DNA from: Pedobacter ginsengisoli
GTDB lineage: Bacteria > Bacteroidota > Bacteroidia > Sphingobacteriales > Sphingobacteriaceae
Reading direction: 5' to 3'
Assembly: GCF_030244015.1 (NCBI RefSeq)
Contig: NZ_JASSYX010000003.1
Span: 806,001-870,000, forward strand
Length of the DNA stretch: 64,000 nt
The notes under the pieces: generated by a model
The model's database searches: none
What the model saw: only the letters and a program-made list of their open reading frames with translations
Told to the model about the DNA's origin: nothing
Made by a program: the position numbers and the translations under genes
Shown here: piece after piece, positions 10,601 to 17,929 of the stretch
How the letters are laid out: every line of letters starts with the position of its first letter
Numbering within the stretch: position 1 is the first letter of the stretch

Positions 10601-10697
10601 GAAGTGACTCAGCAAATTCGTTCTTGTTGTTTTCAACAAAATCCGGAGTGTTTTTATACTCTTCTAAGCCTTTCCAGTATTTTTTATTGCTTTCCAT
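7602..10697 (-). CDS. actB: Alternative complex III iron-sulfur subunit ActB
   Basis: A 1031-residue periplasmic protein. The N-terminus has a twin-arginine motif (RRDFLKALGFGLGA, Arg49-Arg50) ending in a lipobox with Cys68 (LAAC), so it is probably a Tat-exported lipoprotein. Residues about 70-740 resemble a molybdopterin oxidoreductase domain; ActB is known to lack the cofactor. The last 290 residues form a ferredoxin-like domain with four Cys groups: CTGCGSC...C, CQHCDHAPC...C, CVGTRYCANNCPYK and CTMC...CQQAC. These match the three 4Fe-4S and one 3Fe-4S clusters of ACIII. A His/Gly-rich loop (GEGHGEAAHGEHGAHS) lies between clusters. It accepts electrons from ActC and passes them to ActA. 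Confidence 0.95.
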   Translation of the reverse strand: MESNKKYWKGLEEYKNTPDFVENNKNEFAESLPIEDVLNEAGLSTVTPRRDFLKALGFGLGAVTLAACQTAPIHKSIPYLVKPEEVVPGIPNYYVSSFNGQSILVKTREGRPIKIEPNPNAGGFFNGTDAQAQASVLDLYDVSKLQFPVKKDGSNGLTKSNWAEIDKFVQAELSKAQASGKKIRIVSSSVNSPSTKAVIADFTAAYPTTKHVQYDAISYTGIIKANENSFGKAVVPKYNFDKADLIVSFGADFLGTWISGEEFTAQYVSNRNQKSLSQGKMSRHFQFEAGMSMTGTNADTRVPIKLSEEGPALIALYNAITGANLAGGILGNNVIADKALKLVAKELLQNKGKSVVVCGSNDVSTQILVNAINSAIGSYGTTIDLDNPNKRYAGNDAEFAEFINEMNRGEVAAVFFLDSNPAYDVANAKAFTDGLAKVGLKVSFSDRQDETSSLCDVIAINHNYLESWGDANAYEGYYSIVQPTINPVFNSRQAEESLLIWSNAPVKEYYQYVRNNWEATILPVLGKTWKDVLQTGVFASAPKPAGTYAFSLSLAAVIPSILSNSKALVKDIELEVYESTGMRNGKYANNAFLQELPDPVSKVTWDNYIALAPKFAEKLGFKEFDIVSVKDDKGYSIELPVLIQPGQAQGTASIALGYGRTKAGKAGNDVGRNAYPFVSFTNGTSKYATTVKLEATGKRDELAQTQTHHSFEGRSIIREASFTAYKKNPAAGSGNDHAKHKTYDLWDKYEKPGNNWVMAIDLNACTGCGSCIVACNVENNIPVVGKDEVRRRREMHWIRIDRYYSFNVEGEGHGEAAHGEHGAHSNGINSVTKEKEIAHLDNMDNVSVVHQPMLCQHCDHAPCETVCPVLATTHSSDGLNHMAYNRCVGTRYCANNCPYKVRRFNWFNYWNDSRFDNYLNNEFTQLVLNPDVTTRSRGVMEKCTMCIQRIQSGKLQAKIEKRPLKDGEIKMACQQACSANAIIFGDGNDPNSEVSKALRSERTYYVLEEINVQPGIGYMTKIRNTDTTVHA

Positions 10698-10744
10698 TTA
10701 AGCTATATTACTGTTTATCGAACGTTCTTTTTATTAAACTCTAA

Positions 10745-12049
10745 TTAATAGTGGCACTTACCACATTCCAAACCACCCAAAGCAGCCGGCGTAATCTTCT
10801 CGCCTTTTTTGATCTTCTCATGTGTTTCTATGATCTTGTCATAAAACGCATTTCCTTTCACTTCAAGCTTGGTGTCTTTATGGCAATTGATACACCATTT
10901 CATGGTCAGCGGAGAGAACTGATAGATCTCTTCCATGGTGTTTACCGGACCATGGCAGGCAAAACATACCGGCTCATTTGGCTTCAGGCCTTTTTCTTTT
11001 CTGATCGCCTCCTCACCTACAACAGTGTGTTGTGAGTGGTTGAAATAAGCAAAGTCAGGCAGGTTATGAACACGAACCCATTCAATTGGCTTCTCTTTTG
11101 TTTTATCGTAGGTCATGGTAGCCGGATCGTAACCTAACGCATTATAGATTTTCTGGATTTCAGGTGAGATCTCGCCATCGTATTTCTCAGTCGCCTGAAC
11201 AGATTTGTGACAGTTCATACAAACATTTGCCGAAGGAATGGTTGCATTTTTCGATTTAAATGCGCCAGCATGGCAGTATTGACAATCGATCTGGTTGGTA
11301 CCGGCATGGAGCTCATGCGAGAATTTAATCGGCTGTGATGGCTGATAACCAGTATGCACACCTGTATTCCACATACCCATCCAGCCATACGACCCAAGGG
11401 CAATGATCAGGCACAATATAAAGAAGAAGACAAACTTCTTGTTCTTAAACATTTTTCTGGTGCCCTCAGCGAAAGAAACCGACTCTTCTTCCGGTAACAC
11501 AACACCTTGTTTTTGAAGGATAAGGCGCTCCAGCATTTTGATAGCGCGGCCCAATACAACCAACACCACTATAGAAAGAATGACAATGGCAATTACACCG
11601 GCAATAGAAAAGTCCGACACACCATCGGAGGCTCCAGTCGAAGCACCACCTGCAGCGCCGGCCGCATCTGTTTTTTTAGGCTCACCTGCTTTTGCATAGG
11701 CAATGATGTTTTTAATCTGCTCATCTGTTAAGCGCGGAAAAGCAGTCATCTCGGCGGGAGAGAATTTAGAAGCTTCTATAGCTTCCTTGTCTCCGGCATC
11801 AACTAACGCTTTCCAGTTTTTGATCCATTTGATGGCAAAAGCTTCATCCAGTTCGGTCAGTTTAGGGGTCAATGCCGGGCCGGTACTATTACTGGTTAAC
11901 TGGTGACATGAAGCGCAATTATCCTTAAATAACTTACGGCCCTCCACTACATCTTGTGCCTGTGTTGCAGAAACGGTTAGAACAGAAAGAGCCGCAAACA
12001 TGAATGCTGACTTCCAAACTCTCCTAACGATCAATGAGATATCCCTCAT
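10745..12049 (-). CDS. actA: Alternative complex III multiheme cytochrome c ActA, six CxxCH motifs
   Basis: A 434-residue protein that heads the operon. A signal segment (about 13-30) is followed by a class I cytochrome c domain with CASCH at 45-49 and a possible Met101 ligand. Next come a low-complexity Ala/Gly linker (about 127-145), two membrane helices (about 148-167 and 206-224), then the pentaheme region with CQYCH 256-260, CMNCH 277-281, CFACH 362-366, CINCH 386-390 and CGKCH 429-433. That makes six heme c sites. The pentaheme part is standard ActA; the N-terminal monoheme domain looks like a fusion of a separate cytochrome. It is the main periplasmic electron conduit of ACIII. A TAnnTTTG promoter lies about 80 bases upstream. 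Confidence 0.94.
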   Translation of the reverse strand: MRDISLIVRRVWKSAFMFAALSVLTVSATQAQDVVEGRKLFKDNCASCHQLTSNSTGPALTPKLTELDEAFAIKWIKNWKALVDAGDKEAIEASKFSPAEMTAFPRLTDEQIKNIIAYAKAGEPKKTDAAGAAGGASTGASDGVSDFSIAGVIAIVILSIVVLVVLGRAIKMLERLILQKQGVVLPEEESVSFAEGTRKMFKNKKFVFFFILCLIIALGSYGWMGMWNTGVHTGYQPSQPIKFSHELHAGTNQIDCQYCHAGAFKSKNATIPSANVCMNCHKSVQATEKYDGEISPEIQKIYNALGYDPATMTYDKTKEKPIEWVRVHNLPDFAYFNHSQHTVVGEEAIRKEKGLKPNEPVCFACHGPVNTMEEIYQFSPLTMKWCINCHKDTKLEVKGNAFYDKIIETHEKIKKGEKITPAALGGLECGKCHY

Positions 12050-12130
12050 AATGAGTATTTTATACTATTTTTTAAAAAACTTAATAAACGGAATTGATGT
12101 TTAAACTCTGGTACTTCACCAAAACGTCCA

Positions 12131-12164
12131 CAAAAGTAAAATTTATTGTCTTACCAATGACAAA
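12131..12164 (-). promoter_or_regulatory. Bacteroidota-type promoter of the act-cta operon
   Basis: On the minus strand TTTG (12164-12161) is followed after 22 bases by TACTTTTG (12138-12131), matching the -33 TTTG and -7 TAnnTTTG consensus. The predicted start is near 12125, giving a leader of about 75 bases before actA. The prediction is by motif only. Confidence 0.6.
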
Positions 12165-12203
12165 GAAATGACAGTAAATACAATTTATAATCAATCTAAA
12201 TAG

Positions 12204-12259
12204 TTCGTTTAATCTGCTTTAAACGAAGAAAATCAGCAATTTTTTAAAGATTGCTGATT
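12204..12259 (-). terminator. Double hairpin after the deoxyhypusine-synthase-like gene
   Basis: On the minus strand a perfect 10-bp stem (12250-12259 with 12231-12240, AATCAGCAAT) is followed by UUUUCUUC. A second perfect 9-bp stem (12204-12212 with 12219-12227, TTCGTTTAA) comes next. This is a plausible terminator for the gene ending at 12302. Confidence 0.6.
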
Positions 12260-12301
12260 CTCATTTTTGGTCAGGTTCCAGACCGCACTTGCGAATTTAA
12301 A

Positions 12302-13288
12302 TTACATTTTTAATATCCATGCAAACATAAGCGGAGCTACGATTGTTGCATCCGATTCTACGATGAACTTCGGCGTATGGATATCCAGTTTTCCCCAGGT
12401 GATCTTCTCATTGGGTACTGCACCTGAATAGGATCCGTAAGAAGTGGTGGAATCTGAGATCTGACAGAAATAGCTCCAGAAAGGAATATTTTCCATTTCC
12501 ATATCCTGGTAAAGCATCGGTACCACACAAATCGGGAAATCTCCGGCTATGCCCCCGCCGATCTGAAAAAAGCCTATTCCTTTACCCGCACTGTTGTTGA
12601 TGTACCAGTCGGCAAGCCAGCCCATGTATTCGATACCGCTCTTCATGGTGGTGGCTTTTATTTCAGACTTCATCACATAAGAGGCAAAGATGTTGCCCAT
12701 GGTCGAATCTTCCCAGCCCGGCACCACGATCGGCAGGTTCTTTTCTGCTGCGGCCAGCATCCATGAATTTTTAGGGTCTATCTCATAGTATTGCTCCAGA
12801 TCCCCGCTCAGCAGCATCTTGTACATAAATTCATGCGGAAAATAACGTTCACCAGCAGTATCCGCATCTTTCCAGATTTTATGAATGTGTTTTTGCAATC
12901 TTCTGAAAGCCTCTTCCTCAGGAATACAGGTATCTGTAACCCGGTTATAATGGTTTTCCAGCAAGTCCCACTCATCCTGCGGACTCAAATCCCTGTAATT
13001 GGGCACTCTTTTATAGTGTGAATGCGCAACAAGGTTCATAATATCTTCTTCCAGGTTCGCTCCTGTACAGGAAATGATCGCGACTTTATCCTGGCGGATC
13101 ATTTCTGCCAGAGAAATTCCCAGCTCAGCTGTACTCATAGCGCCTGCAAGGGTGATCATCATCTTACCGCCTTCATCCAAATGCGCTTCATAGCCTTTGG
13201 CGGCATCCATCATTGCTGCTGCATTAAAATGGAGGTAATTGCGCTCCATAAACTGAGATATTGGTCCTCTTGTTGTACTCATCTTCAT
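12302..13288 (-). CDS. Deoxyhypusine synthase-family protein
   Basis: A 328-residue NAD-dependent enzyme of the deoxyhypusine/homospermidine synthase fold. Family hallmarks are an NAD-site region (MITLAGAMSTAELG, about residues 43-56), CTGANLEED, GGGIAGDF, and a C-terminal ITWGK motif whose Lys300 matches the imine-forming active-site lysine of eukaryotic deoxyhypusine synthase. Bacteria lack eIF5A, so the substrate is probably a polyamine (homospermidine-type aminobutyl transfer), which is inference. Two starts are possible: Met1 at 13288 or Met3 at 13282. It is monocistronic, flanked by a terminator and the 327-base gap before the barrel gene. Family is secure, substrate unknown. Confidence 0.88.
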   Translation of the reverse strand: MKMSTTRGPISQFMERNYLHFNAAAMMDAAKGYEAHLDEGGKMMITLAGAMSTAELGISLAEMIRQDKVAIISCTGANLEEDIMNLVAHSHYKRVPNYRDLSPQDEWDLLENHYNRVTDTCIPEEEAFRRLQKHIHKIWKDADTAGERYFPHEFMYKMLLSGDLEQYYEIDPKNSWMLAAAEKNLPIVVPGWEDSTMGNIFASYVMKSEIKATTMKSGIEYMGWLADWYINNSAGKGIGFFQIGGGIAGDFPICVVPMLYQDMEMENIPFWSYFCQISDSTTSYGSYSGAVPNEKITWGKLDIHTPKFIVESDATIVAPLMFAWILKM

Positions 13289-13615
13289 CTAAATTTTTTG
13301 TTAGCGCAAAAATAGCATAAATTTATAAATCAGGGATTGCGGATACCTTATTTATGAATCCCTCTGGTCTGACCCACAAGTCCTTCAGCTCCCACTCAAT
13401 CAAAATAAATAGGTTTCTATATCTTAATAAGATAATAATTATATCCACGACCCTGTTATCACCCTGTTAAGACCCTGTTATTACCCTGTCTGGATGTTGT
13501 TACTTCTAAACCGTGCTATGACCTTTCTGCCACCAAGGGTAAGGGTGGGTTCAATTATGGTCTCAAAATTGCCATTGAAACTTCCGAAATAAAAACTTTA
13601 TACTATTTTAGGCAA
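13289..13615. other. Gene-free interval with tandem repeat upstream of the barrel gene
   Basis: This 327-base interval separates the divergent deoxyhypusine-synthase-like and barrel genes. It contains the 11-bp tandem repeat listed separately, an AT-rich stretch at about 13405-13445, and GGGTAAGGGTGGGT at 13538-13551. No ORF or RNA gene is apparent. No perfect TAnnTTTG promoter was seen before 13616. Confidence 0.6.
13451..13490. repeat. Four-unit 11-bp tandem repeat (CCCTGTTA core)
   Basis: CCCTGTTA or CCCTGTC occurs at 13451, 13462, 13473 and 13484, exactly 11 bases apart; the last unit is degenerate. The phase is close to one DNA helical turn. It lies about 130 bases upstream of the barrel gene. 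Confidence 0.85.
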
Positions 13616-14746
13616 ATGAAGAGAATTTCGCTTTGCACAGTGATGGTCGTGATGGCTGCAAACGTATCCGCACAGAAAAAATTTATTGAACGATATTTAT
13701 CAGATAAGACAGACTCCTCCCGCCGGGCCAGTTTTATGCCCGTTCCGGTTTTCCGTTATAGCCAGGAGATCGGTGTTGAATTTGGTCTTGGAGCACTTTT
13801 CTCTACTTATCTGGACCGCAAGGACCTGAGCAACCGCAGTTCCAATTTTTCAGCTGTATTGTCTGGTTCTACAAAGGGGCAGTACAACATTTCTTTAAAA
13901 AGTGACATCTGGACAAAAGGAAATACACACCATTATATAGCAGAGGTAAGATTTAAACGGATGCCGTTTGATTTTTACGGGCTGGGCAACAACACTGCCG
14001 AGGCTGACAAGGACAGACTGATCCAGGGGTATGTCAAAACAGCACTTGAGGCGGAAAAAATGCTGTTGCCCCACACGTACAGCGGGGTTTCGGTAGGATT
14101 TGAGAATTACCACTATACAGACAAGGAAGCAGGGGGGATTTATTCCACCGACAACACACTCATTCATAAGGTCGGCGGATCGGTGGTCTATGCCGGGATT
14201 TCCCAAAGTTACGACACAAGGAATTCGAACAATTACACCACAAAAGGCTTTATGGGCCGCCTTACTTATCAATACGCCCCGGATTTCTTCGGGGGCGAAA
14301 ACTTCAGCGGAAGTCTGATCCGGGCTAATGTGCGCAGTTTCTGGTCACTGTCACCAAAATTTGTGCTCGGCGTAAATGCCTTGTTCCACAGTGTTCAGGG
14401 CAGGAACACCCCTTTTTATCTCTTACCCCAAATGGGAAATGACGAAATGATGCGGGGGTATTATACCGGACGCTACCGGGACAGGAATTTGCTGGCAGGA
14501 CAGACAGAACTGCGTTACCGCTACAACAACCGGTTTGGTGTAGTTGCCTTTGCCGGAGCGGGACAGGTATTTGACAATGGCGATCTGGGCATTAAAAGTT
14601 TCAAGCCTTCTTATGGCGCAGGCGGCAGGTATTTCTTTGATCCGGAAAAAGGGCTGAGCGTAAGGGTGGATTACGGTATTGGCGAGAAACGGGCAAATGA
14701 AAAACGCCAGACCGGATTTTACATCAGTCTGGCGGAGGCGTTTTAA
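13616..14746 (+). CDS. D15/Omp85-type outer-membrane beta-barrel protein
   Basis: A 376-residue secreted protein with a signal peptide (MKRISLCTVMVVMAANVSA) and no POTRA domains. The body is a barrel of alternating strands ending in an aromatic C-terminus (ISLAEAF). The sequence MRGYYTGRYRDRNLL (about residues 280-294) matches the RGY/F motif of the Omp85 loop 6, and RVDYGIGEKR matches the last strands. This fits the short BamA/TamA-like or D15 surface-antigen proteins of Bacteroidota, whose transport or assembly role is not established. The gene's last 165 bases are repeated at 15865-16029. Family is fairly secure, function unknown. Confidence 0.82.
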   Translation: MKRISLCTVMVVMAANVSAQKKFIERYLSDKTDSSRRASFMPVPVFRYSQEIGVEFGLGALFSTYLDRKDLSNRSSNFSAVLSGSTKGQYNISLKSDIWTKGNTHHYIAEVRFKRMPFDFYGLGNNTAEADKDRLIQGYVKTALEAEKMLLPHTYSGVSVGFENYHYTDKEAGGIYSTDNTLIHKVGGSVVYAGISQSYDTRNSNNYTTKGFMGRLTYQYAPDFFGGENFSGSLIRANVRSFWSLSPKFVLGVNALFHSVQGRNTPFYLLPQMGNDEMMRGYYTGRYRDRNLLAGQTELRYRYNNRFGVVAFAGAGQVFDNGDLGIKSFKPSYGAGGRYFFDPEKGLSVRVDYGIGEKRANEKRQTGFYISLAEAF

Positions 14747-14747
14747 A
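14583..14747 (+). repeat. Direct repeat copy 1 (3' end of the barrel gene)
   Basis: This 165-base stretch, including the stop codon, recurs at 15865-16029 with four substitutions. All four are synonymous third-position changes (GGC/GGT twice, AAA/AAG, CGG/CGC). Similarity stops abruptly on both sides. Confidence 0.95.
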
Positions 14748-14755
14748 AATTAAAA

Positions 14756-14778
14756 AGCCATTGCGGTTGACAATGGCT
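14756..14778 (-). terminator. Terminator between barrel gene and Rpn pseudogene
   Basis: A perfect 8-bp stem AGCCATTG/CAATGGCT has a 7-base loop. On the minus strand it is followed by TTTTTAATTTTT, giving a good terminator for the Rpn pseudogene transcript. It may also act weakly on the plus strand. Confidence 0.75.
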
Positions 14779-14806
14779 CTACTAATATCAGTATTGTAAT
14801 TCCTTT

Positions 14807-15712
14807 TTATTTTTTGAGTTGAGCACGCACTTTTTGCACGAATTCTATCGAAACTTCTGCGATACGGGCAATTTGATCATCAGACAATCCCAATTCGGAA
14901 ATCAAATTTTCAACGACATCGTGGCTTTTCTGCTGTTGGCCCCTCTTCTCCGCTCTGTCCAGCAACAATTCTTCTATACCCATGGTGGTACTCCTTTCTG
15001 TTAAAATTTCTACTTGTTCTTCAAATTTACTGTTTATATCCGGATTTTCAAAACGCACATAATACTTCAAAAAGTTCATCAAGATCCGGACTTTATTCTT
15101 TGCTATCTTTTTGACCAGCAATTGCTTTGCCAGGTTTAACTTTACATTCAGCAAAACTTCGTCCCGTGCTTTTGCATCCTTTATTTCTTTGCCTTGCATA
15201 GCCGCTCTGGCTGTAAGCACTACCAGGGCAAAAGGGTTCTCACTTGCCTCCAATTCCTGTTATGCTTGAGATGTTATCTTATAGGTGTTGAAAGTGTAAC
15301 GTATACTGGTCCCCATAAAAGCTGACTCAAAGGTATCTGCTCTTTCTTTTAGGGAACCCTCTGTAAAAATAGCATAAGCAGTGATCGGCCTTTGGTATTT
15401 GTCCAAAATTCTGTAGAAATAAGTGAACATCCGGCGAGCAAAGTCTCGTTGATACTGCCCCTGAACCTCAACATGCACCAAGACCCATTCCTCCTGACCA
15501 GATCTTGTAAAAACCTTTACCAGCTTATCGATCACCTTTGGGGAATACTCATCATTTTCTGGCGGAAACACCTGTTCTAACTCTTTATCAAGAAATTCAA
15601 ATCCCCTGCCCAGGTCAAGTTGTGATTCAGCCTCGGGACTTAGAAAACGGAGGAAATCCTCAAATACATCCTCCAAAACCCCCTTCCACAAAATGTCATC
15701 TTTTCTTCTCAT
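14807..15712 (-). pseudogene. Rpn/PD-(D/E)XK family recombination-promoting nuclease, split by an in-frame stop
   Basis: Starting at 15712 (MRRKDDILWKGVLEDVFEDF), the frame runs to a TAA at 15262-15260 and continues in the same frame to 14807, giving about 301 codons in all, a normal length for the family. The N-terminal half carries the PD-(D/E)XK-like core: DKLVKVFT then EEWVLVHVEVQ (catalytic Asp and Glu-x-Gln), followed by FARRMFTYFYRI. The C-terminal half ends with the family's helix SDDQIARIAEVSIEFVQKVR. The single nonsense codon (reading SQA-stop-QELEASEN) splits it; there is no frameshift. The second half could restart at a TTG (15253). The family is linked to RecA-independent DNA transfer. 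It sits between the two direct repeats. Confidence 0.85.
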
Positions 15713-15732
15713 GATGCAAATATTATCAAATA

Positions 15733-15864
15733 TTGGCAGCAGGCGGTAAATCTATTGAAACAATTGTCTCTAAACATATTCCGTCATATCTATTATACAA
15801 TAAAGAAGGTGTACTCATCAATAAGTTCACAGCATTTTCTGGAAATGAACAGGTACAGGAGATA
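15733..15864 (+). pseudogene. Orphan C-terminal fragment of a redoxin (TlpA-like) gene
   Basis: An in-frame stretch of about 44 codons reads ...IVSKHIPSYLLYNKEGVLI... and NKFTAFSGNEQVQEII. This resembles the cis-Pro strand and last helix of TlpA/thioredoxin-fold proteins (IPxYLLxNKEGxL). An in-frame TGA sits at 15712-15714 and no N-terminal domain or CxxC is present. At its right end the reading frame runs into the second copy of the barrel gene's 3' end in another frame. It is most likely a remnant brought in or cut by recombination. The redoxin match is by eye only. Confidence 0.5.
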
Positions 15865-16029
15865 ATCTGGGCATTAAAAGTTTCAAGCCTTCTTATGGTG
15901 CAGGCGGCAGGTATTTCTTTGATCCGGAAAAAGGGCTGAGCGTAAGGGTGGATTACGGTATTGGTGAGAAGCGCGCAAATGAAAAACGCCAGACCGGATT
16001 TTACATCAGTCTGGCGGAGGCGTTTTAAA
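15865..16029 (+). repeat. Direct repeat copy 2 (orphan 3' end of a barrel gene)
   Basis: A near-identical copy of 14583-14747. It encodes the last 54 residues of the D15-type barrel (LGIKSFKP... to ISLAEAF and stop) without any 5' part, so it is a gene fragment. It ends 13 bases before the stop of the oppositely oriented M56 protease gene. Confidence 0.92.
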
Positions 16030-16041
16030 GATCTTTTGATT

Positions 16042-17928
16042 TTAGAACCATGGTATATCAGTTAAAATCTGGTAGCTCCCATCCTTGAGGTTAAACTTCA
16101 TAAATTTTCCCGCAACCGGATTTTTCCACAGTTCGCTGGTAAAACTTACATTTTTTGCGTACACAATTTTGCTGGCATCGTCATACTTAAGTGTATCAGC
16201 AATGATGTTCAGCTTGGCTTGCACCAACTTCACTTCTCCATAAAGTGTGACGAACTTCTTGTCTTTGTCAAATACGACAGAATCTTTTGCACTATAGGAA
16301 ACTTTAACATTAGCATCACTAACATTCCCGGGACTTCTAAACAAGCTAGTTTCCGTCACCTCTGGTTTAAAGATTTCGATCATTGAGCCATATCCCTTTC
16401 CATATTTTGCTTTTATTTCTTCATTTTCCGTATCTCTGCCGAAACTACTAAAACTCTGTACCCTATTTCTTAGCTGATCTGCGGTTAGGGCTTTAAATTT
16501 CCGTTCGGAATATTGTTTTCCTTCGTAAATGAGCAGCAACTTTTTTCCTCTATCGAGGCTTACCCCGCCACCACCGCCACCCGGCACTTTTATATTTATC
16601 CATTCGTATCGACTGCCGTCCTGATTTTTCTGGGGATAACGAACATAGATCTTACCTGATGCAAGCGCTTTCCTGCGTACCATCACATTTTCCCTGTCAA
16701 TTTGAGTGGCGTACTCTATTTTGTTATGGTGGGTGGTGATCTCGAGCTTACCTCCAGCCCCTCTTGTAGTGCTTATAATACGTGGACTGATTTTGGTCAG
16801 GATGTCTATCTCATAAGATTTGCCGTCGATGATCACTTCAGAATACTTGCCTGGGGAAACGTCATCGATCATCCAGAGTGTATCGGGAAGGGCGGTTGTA
16901 GTGGTGGGTTTTTTGTCTTTTATTTCATTGCCCGGCACTGCAGCTTTTAAAGGAGCTTTTTCTGCCTGGACCGATTTAATCTGTATTTGTTCAGGCCTTT
17001 GTTTTGCTGTTGGTTCAAGAATGTTTGCATAGACAATTTGCACGGCAAATGTCCAGATCAGGGCCAGCCCAATGGGCAGCGCCGCGAGATACGTTAACTT
17101 CTTCATGTTTTTTGATGGGTTGCTGAAAAGCATCTTGATCCGACCTTTTAGCGGATTCCGGACAAAGCTGTGTGTTAAAGAGGGATTGTTCTTTTTTACT
17201 GCGATCGCCAGTAACATGCTGGCGTAGGATGTGCTGCCAATAGCTACAGAGGTTTCTCTGTCTGCTTCGTATTCGTGCACCTGCGCCAGGGCTTTTTCAT
17301 ACAGGTAGATCACAGGATTGAACCACAACAGGGCTTTGCAGACGGCGATGATCATTTTATCAGCGGAATGATAACGGGAAATGTGCACATTCTCGTGGTG
17401 CAGGATCACGGCCATCTCTTCATCGCTTAGCTCTTCCCTGTTTAAGAACACATAGTTTAAGAATGAGCAGTTGGTGAAACCTTCCTGTTTAAAAACGACC
17501 CTGAGCCTGCCTATCTTTTGATTTATCTGCCGGGTGTGCTTTAACAACTGTAGGGCCTGAGAGGCAGATATCGACAGCATAACGAAGGCGATGAGCCAGT
17601 AGGAAACAAAGAGCACTTGTGGCCATTCAATAGCAGAAAGCCATTCATCTTTTGGCGGAGCGGAGGTCTGAATGGCAACGCCAGGAGCAGGGAGATCCGT
17701 AAACGTGCCGGTATACACTGCTGTAACTTCTCTGGCCTGGCTGCGTTCATCTGCTGATCTTTCCACCTGAAGCTGCAGCGCAGGAATGACAAAGCTAATG
17801 GCCAGCGTACTGAGCAGATAGATCCTGTTGACATTAAAAAAGGTCAGCCGTTGCAGGCAGAAATGATAGAATATATAAAACAGGCCCGAGCAGGCGCTTA
17901 CTTTTAGCAGGTAGGTGAGCCATTCCAT
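16042..17928 (-). CDS. BlaR1/MecR1-type M56 membrane metallopeptidase with LptA-like C-terminal stretch
   Basis: A 628-residue protein with four predicted membrane helices (about residues 6-24, 35-52, 103-124 and 278-299). The zinc site HENVH (178-182) lies in the third loop, with Glu221 (HEYEAD) as likely third ligand. In BlaR1 this protease is activated by an extracellular sensor and leads to cleavage of the BlaI repressor, encoded here one base upstream. No penicillin-binding sensor domain is present. The periplasmic tail (about 300-628) instead ends with a segment (about 550-595) resembling LptA/OstA strands (VTLYGEVKLVQAKL, ADTLKYDDASKIVYAKN). The signal it senses is unknown. Pairing with blaI and the operator make a regulatory role likely. 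Confidence 0.85.
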   Translation of the reverse strand: MEWLTYLLKVSACSGLFYIFYHFCLQRLTFFNVNRIYLLSTLAISFVIPALQLQVERSADERSQAREVTAVYTGTFTDLPAPGVAIQTSAPPKDEWLSAIEWPQVLFVSYWLIAFVMLSISASQALQLLKHTRQINQKIGRLRVVFKQEGFTNCSFLNYVFLNREELSDEEMAVILHHENVHISRYHSADKMIIAVCKALLWFNPVIYLYEKALAQVHEYEADRETSVAIGSTSYASMLLAIAVKKNNPSLTHSFVRNPLKGRIKMLFSNPSKNMKKLTYLAALPIGLALIWTFAVQIVYANILEPTAKQRPEQIQIKSVQAEKAPLKAAVPGNEIKDKKPTTTTALPDTLWMIDDVSPGKYSEVIIDGKSYEIDILTKISPRIISTTRGAGGKLEITTHHNKIEYATQIDRENVMVRRKALASGKIYVRYPQKNQDGSRYEWINIKVPGGGGGGVSLDRGKKLLLIYEGKQYSERKFKALTADQLRNRVQSFSSFGRDTENEEIKAKYGKGYGSMIEIFKPEVTETSLFRSPGNVSDANVKVSYSAKDSVVFDKDKKFVTLYGEVKLVQAKLNIIADTLKYDDASKIVYAKNVSFTSELWKNPVAGKFMKFNLKDGSYQILTDIPWF

Positions 17929-17929
17929 A

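Noticed and set aside
13440..13500. CRISPR-like array
   Set aside because: The 11-base units are directly joined with no spacers and no cas genes are in the window.
14807..15253. Separate 148-residue gene
   Set aside because: It continues the same frame as the upstream half across a single stop, and its apparent start is a TTG, so it is better treated as the second half of a pseudogene.
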